Positions 34,473 through 43,579 of a stretch of 64,000 nt of DNA are shown here, in pieces (the first letter of the stretch is position 1; each line of letters opens with the position of its first letter). The DNA comes from Clostridium pasteurianum BC1 (GTDB lineage Bacteria; Bacillota; Clostridia; Clostridiales; Clostridiaceae): assembly GCF_000389635.1 (NCBI RefSeq), contig NC_021182.1, positions 558,001 to 622,000 of the forward strand, given 5' to 3'. Position numbers and translations under genes: made by a program. A model generated the notes under the pieces. It was not told where the DNA came from. It worked only from the letters and a program-made list of their open reading frames with translations, and searched no databases.

Positions 34473-35426
34473 ATGAAAGGAATAGATATTTATTCAGGAA
34501 CTATAATTACAGATTGGAATGCAATTAAGACAGACGGTGTGGAAGCAGTTTATGTAAAGGCTACAGAGGGCATAAACTACGTGAATCCTTTAATGGATAG
34601 TCAATACAAAAAAGCTAAGGGTAGAGGGTTAAAGGTAGGATTCTATCACTTTGCAGGCAGAAATGTACCAGCGCAGGAACATCAGCACTTTATGAACACT
34701 ATCAGCAAATATGAACAAGATTTAAAGCCAGTACTTGACTATGAAGTAGCTAATCCAGATATGAATTTTGTTGCTGCATTTATGGCTCTTGATGCTAACT
34801 TACTATTATATGCAGCTCACAATGTAGCTGATAAAGCTAACCTTCCTAAAAATAAAATTTGGATTGCTGAACCTGGTGCTGCTCCATCAGATACAAAAGG
34901 TTATGCAGGACTTCAATACAGCTGGACTGGAAGAGTGGCAGGGATGCAGGGTGATGTAGATATAGACCTGTTTGGATCAGACGTATTAATTGATTCTAAC
35001 AATGTAGTTTTAGCAGTAGCTCCACAAGTACAGCAACCAGTACAGCAAGGAGATCCATCAGTAAGAATAATTCAGCAGCAATTAAATTATCTTATAAAAG
35101 CTAATTTAGTAGTGGATAGTATACGAGGAAATTTAACCAACACTGCTATAAAAGTTTTCCAAGGTATCATGGGATTAGTCCAAGATGCTGTTTGGGGACC
35201 AAAAACAATAGTTGCAATAACAGAAATTTATTCAAAGCCTTTAGATGGTGTAGAACAGCCACATCATGAATATGCTACTAGGTTTATTCAGTGGATAGTT
35301 GGAGCTACTATAGATGGTGTATTTGGTAATCAAACAAAAGTAGCGGTACAGAATTGGCAGGCAGCTCATGGGCTGGTACCAGATGGAGAAGTTGGACCTC
35401 AAACATGGGCTAAGATGTTAGGTTAA
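34473..35426 (+). CDS. Endolysin: GH25 lysozyme with two peptidoglycan-binding domains
   Basis: 317 residues. The N-terminal domain (1-170) is GH25-like: GIDIYSGTIITDWNAIK, YVKATEGINYVNPLM, VGFYHFAGRN and PVLDYEV, where the D-x-E of DYE is the usual acid. Two PG_binding_1 repeats follow (about 190-245 and 255-315: DSIRGNLTNTAIKVFQ; IDGVFGNQTKVAVQNW and LVPDGEVGPQTWAKML). No signal peptide, so export depends on the holin. It cleaves the glycan strand of the host wall. Confidence 0.9.
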   Translation: MKGIDIYSGTIITDWNAIKTDGVEAVYVKATEGINYVNPLMDSQYKKAKGRGLKVGFYHFAGRNVPAQEHQHFMNTISKYEQDLKPVLDYEVANPDMNFVAAFMALDANLLLYAAHNVADKANLPKNKIWIAEPGAAPSDTKGYAGLQYSWTGRVAGMQGDVDIDLFGSDVLIDSNNVVLAVAPQVQQPVQQGDPSVRIIQQQLNYLIKANLVVDSIRGNLTNTAIKVFQGIMGLVQDAVWGPKTIVAITEIYSKPLDGVEQPHHEYATRFIQWIVGATIDGVFGNQTKVAVQNWQAAHGLVPDGEVGPQTWAKMLG

Positions 35427-35427
35427 T

Positions 35428-35456
35428 AGGATTATAGGAAACTATAGTCCTTTTTT
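35428..35456 (+). terminator. Terminator after endolysin
   Basis: AGGATTATAG/CTATAGTCCT stem, loop GAAA-like, then six T. Confidence 0.8.
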
Positions 35457-35483
35457 AATTTTAAATATTGGAGGAATGTAAAA

Positions 35484-35888
35484 ATGTTAAGTCAAATAGT
35501 TATAAATGAGATTATAATCCCTGTAATTGGTGCTGGTGTTGTTACAGTATTGGAAGTTGGTAGACGGCAGTTAAAAGCTTTCCTTGATGCGCATAAGGAT
35601 TTAATAGAAAAGCAGAAAGAAGCTCTTATACAGACTATAGGAATAGATCAGTATAATAAAGATGTAGCTATAGTAAAAAATGCTGTATTCGCTGCAGAAC
35701 AGTTAGGTAAAGAGTTTAACTGGGAAGGTGCTATTAAGCACAGTAAAGTTTTGGGATTAATTTCCGGTAAAACAGGTCTTACAGATGAAGAAATTTACAA
35801 TATAATTAAAGCTGCTGTATTAGAAGTTAATAGTTTGAGGACTTCTACAGAAACGCCTACAAGCATTACTACAAAAAATATTGTTTAG
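35484..35888 (+). CDS. Phage holin, LLH family
   Basis: 134 residues: one N-terminal hydrophobic segment (IVINEIIIPVIGAGVVTVLE), then a long amphipathic helical region (VAIVKNAVFAAEQLGKEFNW, LTDEEIYNIIKAAVLEVNSL). This is the pattern of the LLH holin family (Lactobacillus phage LL-H). It probably acts as a second holin or holin regulator. It ends the prophage late operon. Confidence 0.82.
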   Translation: MLSQIVINEIIIPVIGAGVVTVLEVGRRQLKAFLDAHKDLIEKQKEALIQTIGIDQYNKDVAIVKNAVFAAEQLGKEFNWEGAIKHSKVLGLISGKTGLTDEEIYNIIKAAVLEVNSLRTSTETPTSITTKNIV

Positions 35889-35934
35889 TCAATATAATAT
35901 TGTTGTTAATTTCATATTACAAGATTCTTTATAC

Positions 35935-35967
35935 AAAAGAGCCTAATATTAATTTTCAGGCTCTTTT
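35935..35967. terminator. Bidirectional terminator between holin and the convergent gene
   Basis: AAAAGAGCCT/AGGCTCTTTT stem around AATATTAATTTTC; A-run on the left, T-run on the right, so it works on both strands. Confidence 0.85.
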
Positions 35968-36833
35968 ATTGAATTTGCAAATAAATCTAATAAGAAATTT
36001 GAAAAACCCAGTATTATTTGACCATATGAATGATTGTGATACTTTATTTTATTTAAATTTCCCCAATTAGCTTGTAAGGTTATAATTGTTGGATAAGATT
36101 CACCAAAAATAGTTACTGTTTCAGATGAAAATATATCATGCTTCATTGAGTTATGTATAGAATTGATGATTTCTAAAAATTCTGAATGTGTATCATAGTT
36201 AATATAGTCTTTAATCAGTTTAGTAATTTTGTCATTTCTAGAGTCTAATAAATCTCCGATACTTGTTATTTTTAATTTTTTAGTCGATAACATTTCTTCA
36301 TAGTACAATAAACAATATGTTAATGTAATTAATTCATCTATAGACTTCCTTATAAGATATACAACAAACTCTATATTATTTTTATATTTTGTAGGTTCAG
36401 TAGTTGTAATACCATTAGTGGAATTTTGGAATCTATAATGTTCAGCATATATTTGTTTTGTAATTTCATTGATTGTATCAATTCTTGATATAAAATACAT
36501 ACTGAAACGTCCAGAGTTAAATAGTTGAGGTATACATTTAAAATTTGGAAATTGATTAATCTTTAGCGTTGGAAGCATTGGTATTCCATGAGTGTCTGAA
36601 CCTGTATAGTAGTTTATTTCTTCAATTGATACATGCCAAAATTCATCTTTAACTATTTCCCATTGATTTTTCTTGGTGTTAAATACTGCTATAAAACCAT
36701 CTGGAATATCATTTGGAGGTGGTAACTCTGTAGAAAATGCAGGAATACCTTCGCCATCCTTTAAGCACTTTTCTTTAGCATTTATATAAAAGTTATCAAA
36801 GCTGTCATAATTATAAATCATAACTCTCTTCAT
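35949..36833 (-). CDS. Unknown protein at prophage right end, possible lysogenic conversion gene
   Basis: 294 residues, opposite to the late operon. The first about 75 (AFSTELPPPNDIPDGFIAVF, then TKKNQWEIVKDEF) resemble the N-terminal module of phage tail-fibre-assembly-like proteins. The rest is helical (EFVVYLIRKSIDELITLTYC, EFLEIINSIHNSMKHDIF), somewhat HEPN-like, though I see no R-x4-6-H motif. The ribosome site and a promoter region lie within 36834-36900. The position between lysis genes and host DNA is the standard place for genes expressed by the lysogen. Function not assignable. Confidence 0.6.
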   Translation of the reverse strand: MKRVMIYNYDSFDNFYINAKEKCLKDGEGIPAFSTELPPPNDIPDGFIAVFNTKKNQWEIVKDEFWHVSIEEINYYTGSDTHGIPMLPTLKINQFPNFKCIPQLFNSGRFSMYFISRIDTINEITKQIYAEHYRFQNSTNGITTTEPTKYKNNIEFVVYLIRKSIDELITLTYCLLYYEEMLSTKKLKITSIGDLLDSRNDKITKLIKDYINYDTHSEFLEIINSIHNSMKHDIFSSETVTIFGESYPTIITLQANWGNLNKIKYHNHSYGQIILGFSNFLLDLFANSIKEPEN

Positions 36834-37474
36834 CTTATTTCTCCTTTTTAATATATAAATTTATAATTTAACTACAATTATACTGTAAATGTTTTCAAAT
36901 TTCAATTGCTTTACATAAAAAAGATGCACCACAAAGGCACATCTTAAAAAGTAATTATAGAGAGTAATTTTATAGATACAATGCTCAGTTATAATATATG
37001 TGGGAATAGTAAAAAGGTACACTTTTAGCACTGTGTACCTTTCTTTGGTTGGTAAACTTAGAAAAACTTTATAATGAGGTTTAATGAAAAAAGTTTCATT
37101 ATAGGTATATTATTTACAGATATTTTTAATTTATGCAATACTAAAAAAGATGCAGCCATAAAGGCCACACCTTTTGAGAGAAAGTTAAATAATGAAAAAT
37201 TTAAAACCATTTATATTATTTACATATGTTAGAGTTTTATTCAAGTAAAAAGGAGTAGCTTCACTTATATAGTTACTCCTTTTTACTATTTTTAAAAATC
37301 ATAGCATTACAGTATTAATTACAGTCATTTTAAATTTTAAACCCTGTAAAGTGTTGATAGGTAAAGGATTTAAGAAATTTATAAATATATTCCGCTCTTC
37401 GATGCAACTTCCTTAGACTGAGTGCCAGTAGAAATGCTGGTGCTCTTTTAATAACAAGATTTCCAATTTTCACG
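36834..37474. other. Gene-free prophage-chromosome junction with serial hairpins
   Basis: No coding frame. Five hairpins: 36921-36945 (AAGATG/CATCTT), 37013-37042 (AAAGGTACAC/GTGTACCTTT), 37146-37172 (imperfect), 37247-37285 (AAAAAGGAGTA/TACTCCTTTTT, a strong bidirectional terminator) and 37420-37445 (GAGTGCCAG/GCTGGTGCTC with TTTT). The attachment site probably lies here, but no partner repeat is in the window to prove it. No tRNA gene seen. Confidence 0.5.
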
Positions 37475-38377
37475 TTAAAAATAGCAGTTAAAACCATTTT
37501 CAATAAATATCTTTTGATATTCTAATAAATCTTCTTCGTGTAATTGTTCTATATTTTTAAAGCTATAATACTTATTTAATAATTCATATTTTTTTTGACC
37601 AAATTGATGAAAAGGTAAAAGATTAATTTTAGTAGCACCAATAGATTTAAGAAGTGTACAAAATCCTTTTGCATCCTCTAAACTTGAATTAATAGTTGGA
37701 ATAACGGGGATACGTATAATGACATCCTTATCTTTTTCTACAGCAATTCTAAGATTCTCTATAATAACATCATTGTATACATTAGTAGTTTTAAAATGTT
37801 TTTCCCTGTCATAGTGTTTTACATCGAATAATAGTAAATCTACACTTTTTATAAAGTCAGAAAATATTTCATTTGACGTATATCCTGTAGTTTCAATTGC
37901 AGTGTGTATATTGTTTTCTTTCAAGAGTTTTAAAAGTTCAGTTGCAAATTCATATTGCTCTAATACCTCACCACCAGATAGTGTAACTCCACCATTAGAT
38001 TCTTGATAAAATACATTATCTTTTATAATATCTTCCATTACTTCAGAAAGAGTTAAGTATTTTCCTTCTATTATTAATGATTTTTTAGGGCAAGATTTTA
38101 CACACCTAAAACAGGAAACACACTTTCTTGAATCTATTTCTATAAGATTGTTATTTAAGGATATAGCATTGTGCTCACAATTATGAACACAACGTAGACA
38201 TTTTAAGCACTTTGATTTATCCCAAGTTATTTGCTGGATACTATTTTGTGATTCAGGATTAGAACACCACAGGCATTTAAGTGGACAACTTTTAAAGAAT
38301 ACGACGGTTCTAATGCCAGGACCATCGTGTATACTATATTTTTGAATATTAAAAATGCAAGCTTTTATATTTTCCAT
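37475..38377 (-). CDS. Glycyl radical enzyme activating protein (radical SAM)
   Basis: 300 residues. N-terminal IFNIQKYSIHDGPGIRTVVF and CPLKCLWCSNPES (CxxxCxxC for the SAM-cleaving cluster), then two ferredoxin-type sets (CLKCLRCVHNCEHNAI; CVSCFRCVKSCPKKSL) as in the 4Fe-4S-rich activases of dehydratase-type enzymes (PflC/PflE/YbiY group), and GGVTLSGGEVLEQ. It installs the glycyl radical on the enzyme encoded at 39751. It is divergent from the DeoR regulator and the enzyme. Confidence 0.93.
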   Translation of the reverse strand: MENIKACIFNIQKYSIHDGPGIRTVVFFKSCPLKCLWCSNPESQNSIQQITWDKSKCLKCLRCVHNCEHNAISLNNNLIEIDSRKCVSCFRCVKSCPKKSLIIEGKYLTLSEVMEDIIKDNVFYQESNGGVTLSGGEVLEQYEFATELLKLLKENNIHTAIETTGYTSNEIFSDFIKSVDLLLFDVKHYDREKHFKTTNVYNDVIIENLRIAVEKDKDVIIRIPVIPTINSSLEDAKGFCTLLKSIGATKINLLPFHQFGQKKYELLNKYYSFKNIEQLHEEDLLEYQKIFIENGFNCYF

Positions 38378-38510
38378 AAATTATTTTAACAAGAGTTTAC
38401 AGTGTATAAATAACAACCTCTTGCTAGAGTTCACCTCTTTTCATATCTATCTTATATGATCAATATTAGTTGTAATAAGATTAAAAATTCCTTTTATGTT
38501 ACATGTTTTT

Positions 38511-38650
38511 GCTCTGTGAAAGCGATTCACACAAAATCAAAGATTTTGCTTCTCTGTTTTCTAATGATAGAGATGGCAGGGACGTTCATGGATAATTTAT
38601 TTAAACTGAACATGAAAAACAAAATCTCAATTAGTAAGATTAATTGGTGA
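38511..38650 (+). repeat. Interspersed repeat R2, copy A
   Basis: Shares GCTCTGTGAAAGCGATTCAC-ACAAAATCAAAGATTTTG and GAGATGGCAGGGACG with the reverse strand of copy D (57367-57560), and the TGGATAATT-(C/T)AT(C/T)TAAAC core and TAAGATT(C/A)A end with copies B and D. A 64-residue frame here is judged fortuitous. The rest of the 38378-38881 gap contains the regulator promoter region: TATAAT at 38844-38849. Confidence 0.6.
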
Positions 38651-38881
38651 GGTATAGTATATATATTAATGTTAGCATAATCAATTATTTATGTAAATAA
38701 TAATATTTCATTAAGAATAAAAATAGTTTCAAATGAAATGAGATTATTGACATTAGACAAATATAATATATAATAAGATATGAAAGAAGCAATTTAACTT
38801 ACGTTCGAAACCTAATTGTTTGTATTAGTAAATCATTCTGTGATATAATTGATATCAAGAAGTTATAGAGCGGAGGATAAT

Positions 38882-39637
38882 ATGACCAATAGACATACAA
38901 AACTCATTGAAATGGTAAATGACAACAAGAAAATAGAAGTTAGTAAATTAGCAGAAATCTTAAATGTATCGCAAGTAACTATACGTAAAGATTTAGGTAT
39001 GCTAGAAGAAAAGGGACTATTGCGTCGTGAACATGGTTATGCAGTTATAAGTCCCAGTGATGATATTAATAGCAGACTCGCTTTTAATTATGAAATAAAA
39101 AAGAAAATAGCACAGGTAGCATCAAATCTTGTTTCAAATGGAGAAACGGTTATGATTGAATCGGGTTCCTGTTGTGCTTTACTGGCAGAAGAATTAGCCT
39201 ATAATAAACGGGATATAACAATTGTTACTAATTCTGTATTTATTGCCTCTTATATAAGAAAAGCTCCCTTTGCTAAAGTTGTATTGCTGGGAGGAGATTA
39301 TCAGAAGGAGTCACAAGTTTTAGTAGGCCCTCTTGCCAAAAAAGGTGCTGAGGACTTTTTCGTAGATAAATTATTTGTTGGAACAGATGGATATAATCCT
39401 AAAATAGGTTTTACAGGGAAAGATCTTATGCGTACAGAAACTGTAAAAGCTATGGGGAAAAATGCCAACAAAATAATAGTTTTAACTGAATCATCAAAAT
39501 TCCACCAACAGGGTGTTGTTGCTCAGTTTAAAACGGAGGAAGTAAATTACGTATTAACAGATAATAATATATCAGAGGATGTTGTAGAATTATTAAAAAA
39601 AGATAAAGTAGAGGTTCAAATAGTTTCAGCGGATTAA
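38882..39637 (+). CDS. DeoR-family transcriptional regulator
   Basis: The ATG at 38882 is chosen (CGGAGG 6-11 nt upstream). 251 residues. N-terminal DeoR HTH (RHTKLIEMVNDNKKIEVSKL, LNVSQVTIRKDLGMLEEKGL, RREHG) and a C-terminal DeoRC sugar-phosphate sensor (IESGSCCALLAEELA, VTNSVFIA, LLGGDYQKES, FVGTDGY). DeoR proteins answer to phosphorylated sugars. Placement between activase and enzyme genes suggests it controls this locus with an intermediate of the pathway as effector. Confidence 0.9.
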   Translation: MTNRHTKLIEMVNDNKKIEVSKLAEILNVSQVTIRKDLGMLEEKGLLRREHGYAVISPSDDINSRLAFNYEIKKKIAQVASNLVSNGETVMIESGSCCALLAEELAYNKRDITIVTNSVFIASYIRKAPFAKVVLLGGDYQKESQVLVGPLAKKGAEDFFVDKLFVGTDGYNPKIGFTGKDLMRTETVKAMGKNANKIIVLTESSKFHQQGVVAQFKTEEVNYVLTDNNISEDVVELLKKDKVEVQIVSAD

Positions 39638-39750
39638 ATTCTTTTGTATATATAGAATTTCTTAGGTTTAGAGTAAGTTTTATTTATAGTAAAATTTAAA
39701 AGTTATAGTCTAACCATTAAGCAAAATTTAGATTATAGGGGGAATTGTTT

Positions 39751-42156
39751 ATGAATCATTTTGGGGAATTAACAGAAAGAATGAATAATTTTCGTGAAGA
39801 ATTATTAAATGCAAGGCCTATGGTGTGTGTAGAAAGAGCAAAGCTCATCACAGAAAGTTATAAGGAACATGCCGATAAGCCAATGGTATTACGCAGAGCA
39901 TTGAGTTTAGAAAATATATTAAAAAATATGAGCATCTTTATTGAACCAGAAACCTTAATTGCAGGTAACCAGGCTTCATCTAATCGTTCAGCACCTATAT
40001 TTCCTGAATATGCAATGGATTGGGTTATTGATGAACTTGATAAATTTGACAAACGTGAAGGGGATAGATTTTATATCACTGAAGAAAATAAAGAAGCATT
40101 ACGGGATATTGCACCGTTTTGGGAGCACAATACTTTAAAAGATAGAGGACTTGCAGCTATGCCAGATGAAAGTAAAGTTTTCTATGTCTTAGGAATTATA
40201 AAAGCGGAAGGAAATATTACTTCAGGAGATGGACATATAGCTGTAAATTATGGAACAGTATTAGAACAGGGATTGATTTATTATAAAGAGAGAACAGAAG
40301 AAAAATTAAAACAGCTGGATCTTACTGATTACAATAATTTGAATAAGTCATATTTTTATAAGGGAATTCTCATTGTAATTGATGCAGTTGCGTCTTTTGC
40401 AAAACGTTATGCAGATTTAGCACTAGAATTATCAGAAAAAGAAACTAATGCTTCGAGAAAAGCAGAATTGTTAGAAATGCGGAGAATTTTAAACAAAGTT
40501 CCCTATTATCCTGCCGAAAGTTTTCATGAGGCTGTGCAGTCAATATGGATGATTCACTTATGTTTACAAATTGAATCCAATGGGCATTCACTTTCCTATG
40601 GTAGAATGGATCAATATCTATATCCTTATTATAAAAAAGACATTGAAGAAAATAATATTACAAGAGATATTGCCTGCAAAATTCTTTCAAACCTCTGGAT
40701 GAAAACATTTACTATAAATAAGATAAGAAGCTGGTCCCATACACGTTTTAGTGCAGGAAGCCCACTATATCAAAATGTTACAGTAGGGGGCCAAACCGTT
40801 AATAGGAAAGATGCTGTAAATCCATTAACTTATTTAATTCTAAGAAGTGTGGCACAGACAAAATTACCACAACCGAATTTAACAGTACGTTACCACAGGG
40901 GCCTAGATGATAATTTTATGAAGGAATGTATTGAAGTAGTAAGATTAGGTACTGGTATGCCAGCTTTTAATAATGATGAAATAATTATCCCATCCTTTAT
41001 AGAAAAAGGTGTGTCAGAAGAAGATGCTTACAACTATAGCGCCATTGGCTGCGTAGAGGTTGCAGTTCCAGGTAAATGGGGTTACAGATGTACAGGTATG
41101 AGTTTCTTAAACTTCCCTAAATCTCTCTTGATTGCCTTAAATGATGGTGTGGATCTTGAATCTGGAGTTAAACTTTGTGATGGTGTAGGTCATTTCAAAG
41201 ATATGAATTCCTTCTCACAAGTTATGGAAGCTTGGGAAAAAATAATTCGTGATTTCACGAGACATAGTGTTATTATAGATAACTGTGCTGATATAGCCTT
41301 GGAGAAAGATACTGCAGATGTATTGTGTTCAGCTTTGACAGAGGATTGTATTGAAAGAGGCCTAACAATAAAAGAAGGTGGAGCTGTATATGATTTTATC
41401 AGTGATCTTCAAGTAGGTATTGCCAATTTAGCGGATTCCCTTGCAGCCATTAAAAAATGTGTGTTTGAAGATAAGGTTATAACTTCAAAGCAGCTATGGA
41501 ATGCTTTAATTGATAATTTTTATGGAGAAGAAGGTAAAAGAATTCAAGATATTTTAATTAATGATGCACCTAAGTATGGAAATGATGAGGACTATGCAGA
41601 TTTACTTTTAAAGGAGGCTTATGATATCTATATTGATGAAATAAGTAAGTATAAAAATACTAGATTTGGACGTGGTCCTATTGGTGGTGTTTATTACGCA
41701 GGAACTTCTTCAATTTCTGCAAATGTGCCTCAAGGGGCAGGTACTTTAGCAACTCCAGATGGAAGAAAAGCAGGAGAACCACTGGCAGAAGGTTGTTCTC
41801 CGTCCCATGCAATGGATAAAAATGGTGCTACATCCGTATTTAAATCAGTTTCAAAATTATCAACAGATAAAATTACTGGTGGTGTATTGCTAAATCAAAA
41901 GGTTACACCTCAAATGTTGTCTAAGGAGGCTGACAGATTGAAATTAATTTCTTTGCTTAGAGCTTTCTTCAATCGTTTAAAGGGATTTCATGTACAATAC
42001 AATGTAGTATCCAGAGAAACACTTGTTGACGCACAGGAGCATCCAGAAGAGCATAAAGATTTAATTGTCCGTGTGGCAGGGTATAGTGCCTTCTTTAATG
42101 TATTGTCTAAACAAACTCAAGACGATATTATTGAGAGAACAGAGCAGGTTCTATAG
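39751..42156 (+). CDS. Glycyl radical enzyme, PflD/YbiW-like (C-O lyase type)
   Basis: ATG at 39751 behind AGGGGG. 801 residues. Active-site SAIGCVEVAVPG gives Cys near 434 and Glu near 436: one Cys followed by x-Glu, the dehydratase/lyase pattern, not the Cys-Cys of true pyruvate formate-lyase. The C-terminal radical loop is RVAGYSAFF with Gly near 777. E. coli YbiW and PflD, which sit with FsaA/FsaB, open 1,5-anhydroglucitol- or 1,5-anhydromannitol-6-phosphate. The aldolase downstream makes that activity the most likely one here. Other C-O lyase reactions cannot be excluded by eye. Confidence 0.88.
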   Translation: MNHFGELTERMNNFREELLNARPMVCVERAKLITESYKEHADKPMVLRRALSLENILKNMSIFIEPETLIAGNQASSNRSAPIFPEYAMDWVIDELDKFDKREGDRFYITEENKEALRDIAPFWEHNTLKDRGLAAMPDESKVFYVLGIIKAEGNITSGDGHIAVNYGTVLEQGLIYYKERTEEKLKQLDLTDYNNLNKSYFYKGILIVIDAVASFAKRYADLALELSEKETNASRKAELLEMRRILNKVPYYPAESFHEAVQSIWMIHLCLQIESNGHSLSYGRMDQYLYPYYKKDIEENNITRDIACKILSNLWMKTFTINKIRSWSHTRFSAGSPLYQNVTVGGQTVNRKDAVNPLTYLILRSVAQTKLPQPNLTVRYHRGLDDNFMKECIEVVRLGTGMPAFNNDEIIIPSFIEKGVSEEDAYNYSAIGCVEVAVPGKWGYRCTGMSFLNFPKSLLIALNDGVDLESGVKLCDGVGHFKDMNSFSQVMEAWEKIIRDFTRHSVIIDNCADIALEKDTADVLCSALTEDCIERGLTIKEGGAVYDFISDLQVGIANLADSLAAIKKCVFEDKVITSKQLWNALIDNFYGEEGKRIQDILINDAPKYGNDEDYADLLLKEAYDIYIDEISKYKNTRFGRGPIGGVYYAGTSSISANVPQGAGTLATPDGRKAGEPLAEGCSPSHAMDKNGATSVFKSVSKLSTDKITGGVLLNQKVTPQMLSKEADRLKLISLLRAFFNRLKGFHVQYNVVSRETLVDAQEHPEEHKDLIVRVAGYSAFFNVLSKQTQDDIIERTEQVL

Positions 42157-42360
42157 TTAAGGAAAAGTTTTACTTTGTTAATTATGAAAATTTAAGAATA
42201 AATAAGTATATTAAACCTAAACTCGGCAAGTAATCTTTATAAATGTTGATATATGTATATTCACTTATAGAAACTTAAAAAAATATAAGGTATTATTAAC
42301 ACTTTATTAGACTATTTACTGAATTCAGGGTTAAAAAATATATAGGAGGAGAAATAAAAA

Positions 42361-43050
42361 ATGAAATTTTTATTTGACACAGCCAATATTGAGGATATTA
42401 GAAGATATAGTGAGTTTTTCCCAATTGCAGGTATTACAAGTAACCCTAGTATCATAAAAAAAGAAGGGAAAATTGATTTCTTCAATCACTTTAAAGAAAT
42501 TCGTGAAATAATCGGTAGGGATAAAGATCTCCATATTCAAATCCTTGCTGAAGACGCTGAAGGAATATTAAAAGAAACAGAAACAATTTTAGAAAATGTG
42601 GATGATAAAGTGTGTATTAAGGTTCCAGTTACTGAACAGGGTTTAAAGGGAATAAGAACTCTTAAAGCTAAGGGAATTTCTGTTACAGCAACTGCAATTT
42701 ACACAAAAATTCAAGGCCTATTGGCAATAGAAGCAGGAGCAGACTTTATTGCACCATATTTTAATCGTATGGAAAATATGGATATTAATCCTCGTGAGGT
42801 TATTTCAACCTTTGCCAATATGATCAGTGAATACAACTATTCAACTAAAATTTTAGCAGCAAGCTTTAAAAATATTGGTCAGGTAAATGATGCTTTTGCC
42901 GCAGGAGCACAAATGGTAACTGTGTCACCAGATTTACTGCATACCGCTTTTAAAATGCCATCCATACAGAAAGCAGTAGATGATTTTGTTGCTGATTGGA
43001 AAGGCGTGTTTGGAGAAAAAGTTTCAATTTGTGATTTGCCTAATAACTAG
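42361..43050 (+). CDS. fsa: Fructose-6-phosphate aldolase-like transaldolase
   Basis: 229 residues, the short FSA/TalC-type length. FLFDTANIEDIRRY, ITSNPSIIKKEGK, KVCIKVPVT with the Schiff-base Lys at 87, TATAIYTKIQGLLAIEAGAD and IAPYFNRMENM. RBS AGGAGGAG. In the YbiW/PflD pathway FSA splits 1-deoxy-fructose-6-phosphate into glyceraldehyde-3-phosphate and hydroxyacetone. The 200-bp gap to the enzyme gene holds no gene; cotranscription is likely but not proven. Confidence 0.9.
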   Translation: MKFLFDTANIEDIRRYSEFFPIAGITSNPSIIKKEGKIDFFNHFKEIREIIGRDKDLHIQILAEDAEGILKETETILENVDDKVCIKVPVTEQGLKGIRTLKAKGISVTATAIYTKIQGLLAIEAGADFIAPYFNRMENMDINPREVISTFANMISEYNYSTKILAASFKNIGQVNDAFAAGAQMVTVSPDLLHTAFKMPSIQKAVDDFVADWKGVFGEKVSICDLPNN

Positions 43051-43163
43051 ATTGTCTAAAGTATCATAATTATTTTGAAACTAAGGTAACATTCGTAGAT
43101 GGTCATATTCATTATATATGCGGTTTTACAAGTGCTGATTAATTATATATTCAATTATTTTTT

Positions 43164-43196
43164 AGCTGTCAAAATATATGGCAGCTTACTTTTTAC
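43164..43196 (+). terminator. Terminator after fsa
   Basis: AGCTG/CAGCT-based stem (AGCTGTC, loop, GGCAGCT) followed by TTACTTTTT. The rest of 43051-43526 is AT-rich and gene-free. Confidence 0.55.
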
Positions 43197-43526
43197 TCTT
43201 ATCATTTCTTAGTTATCTTCAATACTTTCTCCTATGGCATAATATTTTCAATTTATGCCTAATGATTGAACTATTCGAGTAACTTTTTTATATCCATATA
43301 TCCTTCTCACTTTAAGTATAGTTTATATGTATTTTGTACTACAAATATGAAAAAATTTTTTGAATTATTAAATTTAAGTCTAAAGAAGAATTAAAAGAAA
43401 TGCTGGATATTCTATATGATAATATTTGAATCTATATTACATAAAATCCAAATAATGCTATTATCTTTTTTCATATCATACCATCTATATAAAAATAAAG
43501 ATTTAGCTTAAAATTATAAAAAACCG

Positions 43527-43557
43527 TTGACATTGACGCTGCGTAAAGGTGTATATT
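43527..43557 (+). promoter_or_regulatory. MerR-type promoter with 19-bp spacer
   Basis: TTGACA (43527-43532), 19-bp spacer containing the dyad TTGACGC-TGCGTAA, TATATT (43552-43557). Overlong spacers with a central dyad are the hallmark of promoters twisted by MerR-family activators. It directly precedes the merR-like gene, indicating autoregulation. Confidence 0.8.
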
Positions 43558-43579
43558 TATGTTGTCAGGAGGTGCAAGG

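Noticed and set aside
36834-37474. tRNA gene as prophage attachment site
   Set aside because: No cloverleaf or T-arm GTTCRA context could be found in this gap or elsewhere in the window.
38456-38650. 64-residue ORF upstream of the DeoR gene
   Set aside because: It overlaps R2 copy A, has no ribosome site, and its reading frame follows repeat sequence; treated as fortuitous.
39751-42156. Pyruvate formate-lyase
   Set aside because: The active site has one Cys followed by Val-Glu, not adjacent Cys-Cys, and the activase has extra ferredoxin clusters.
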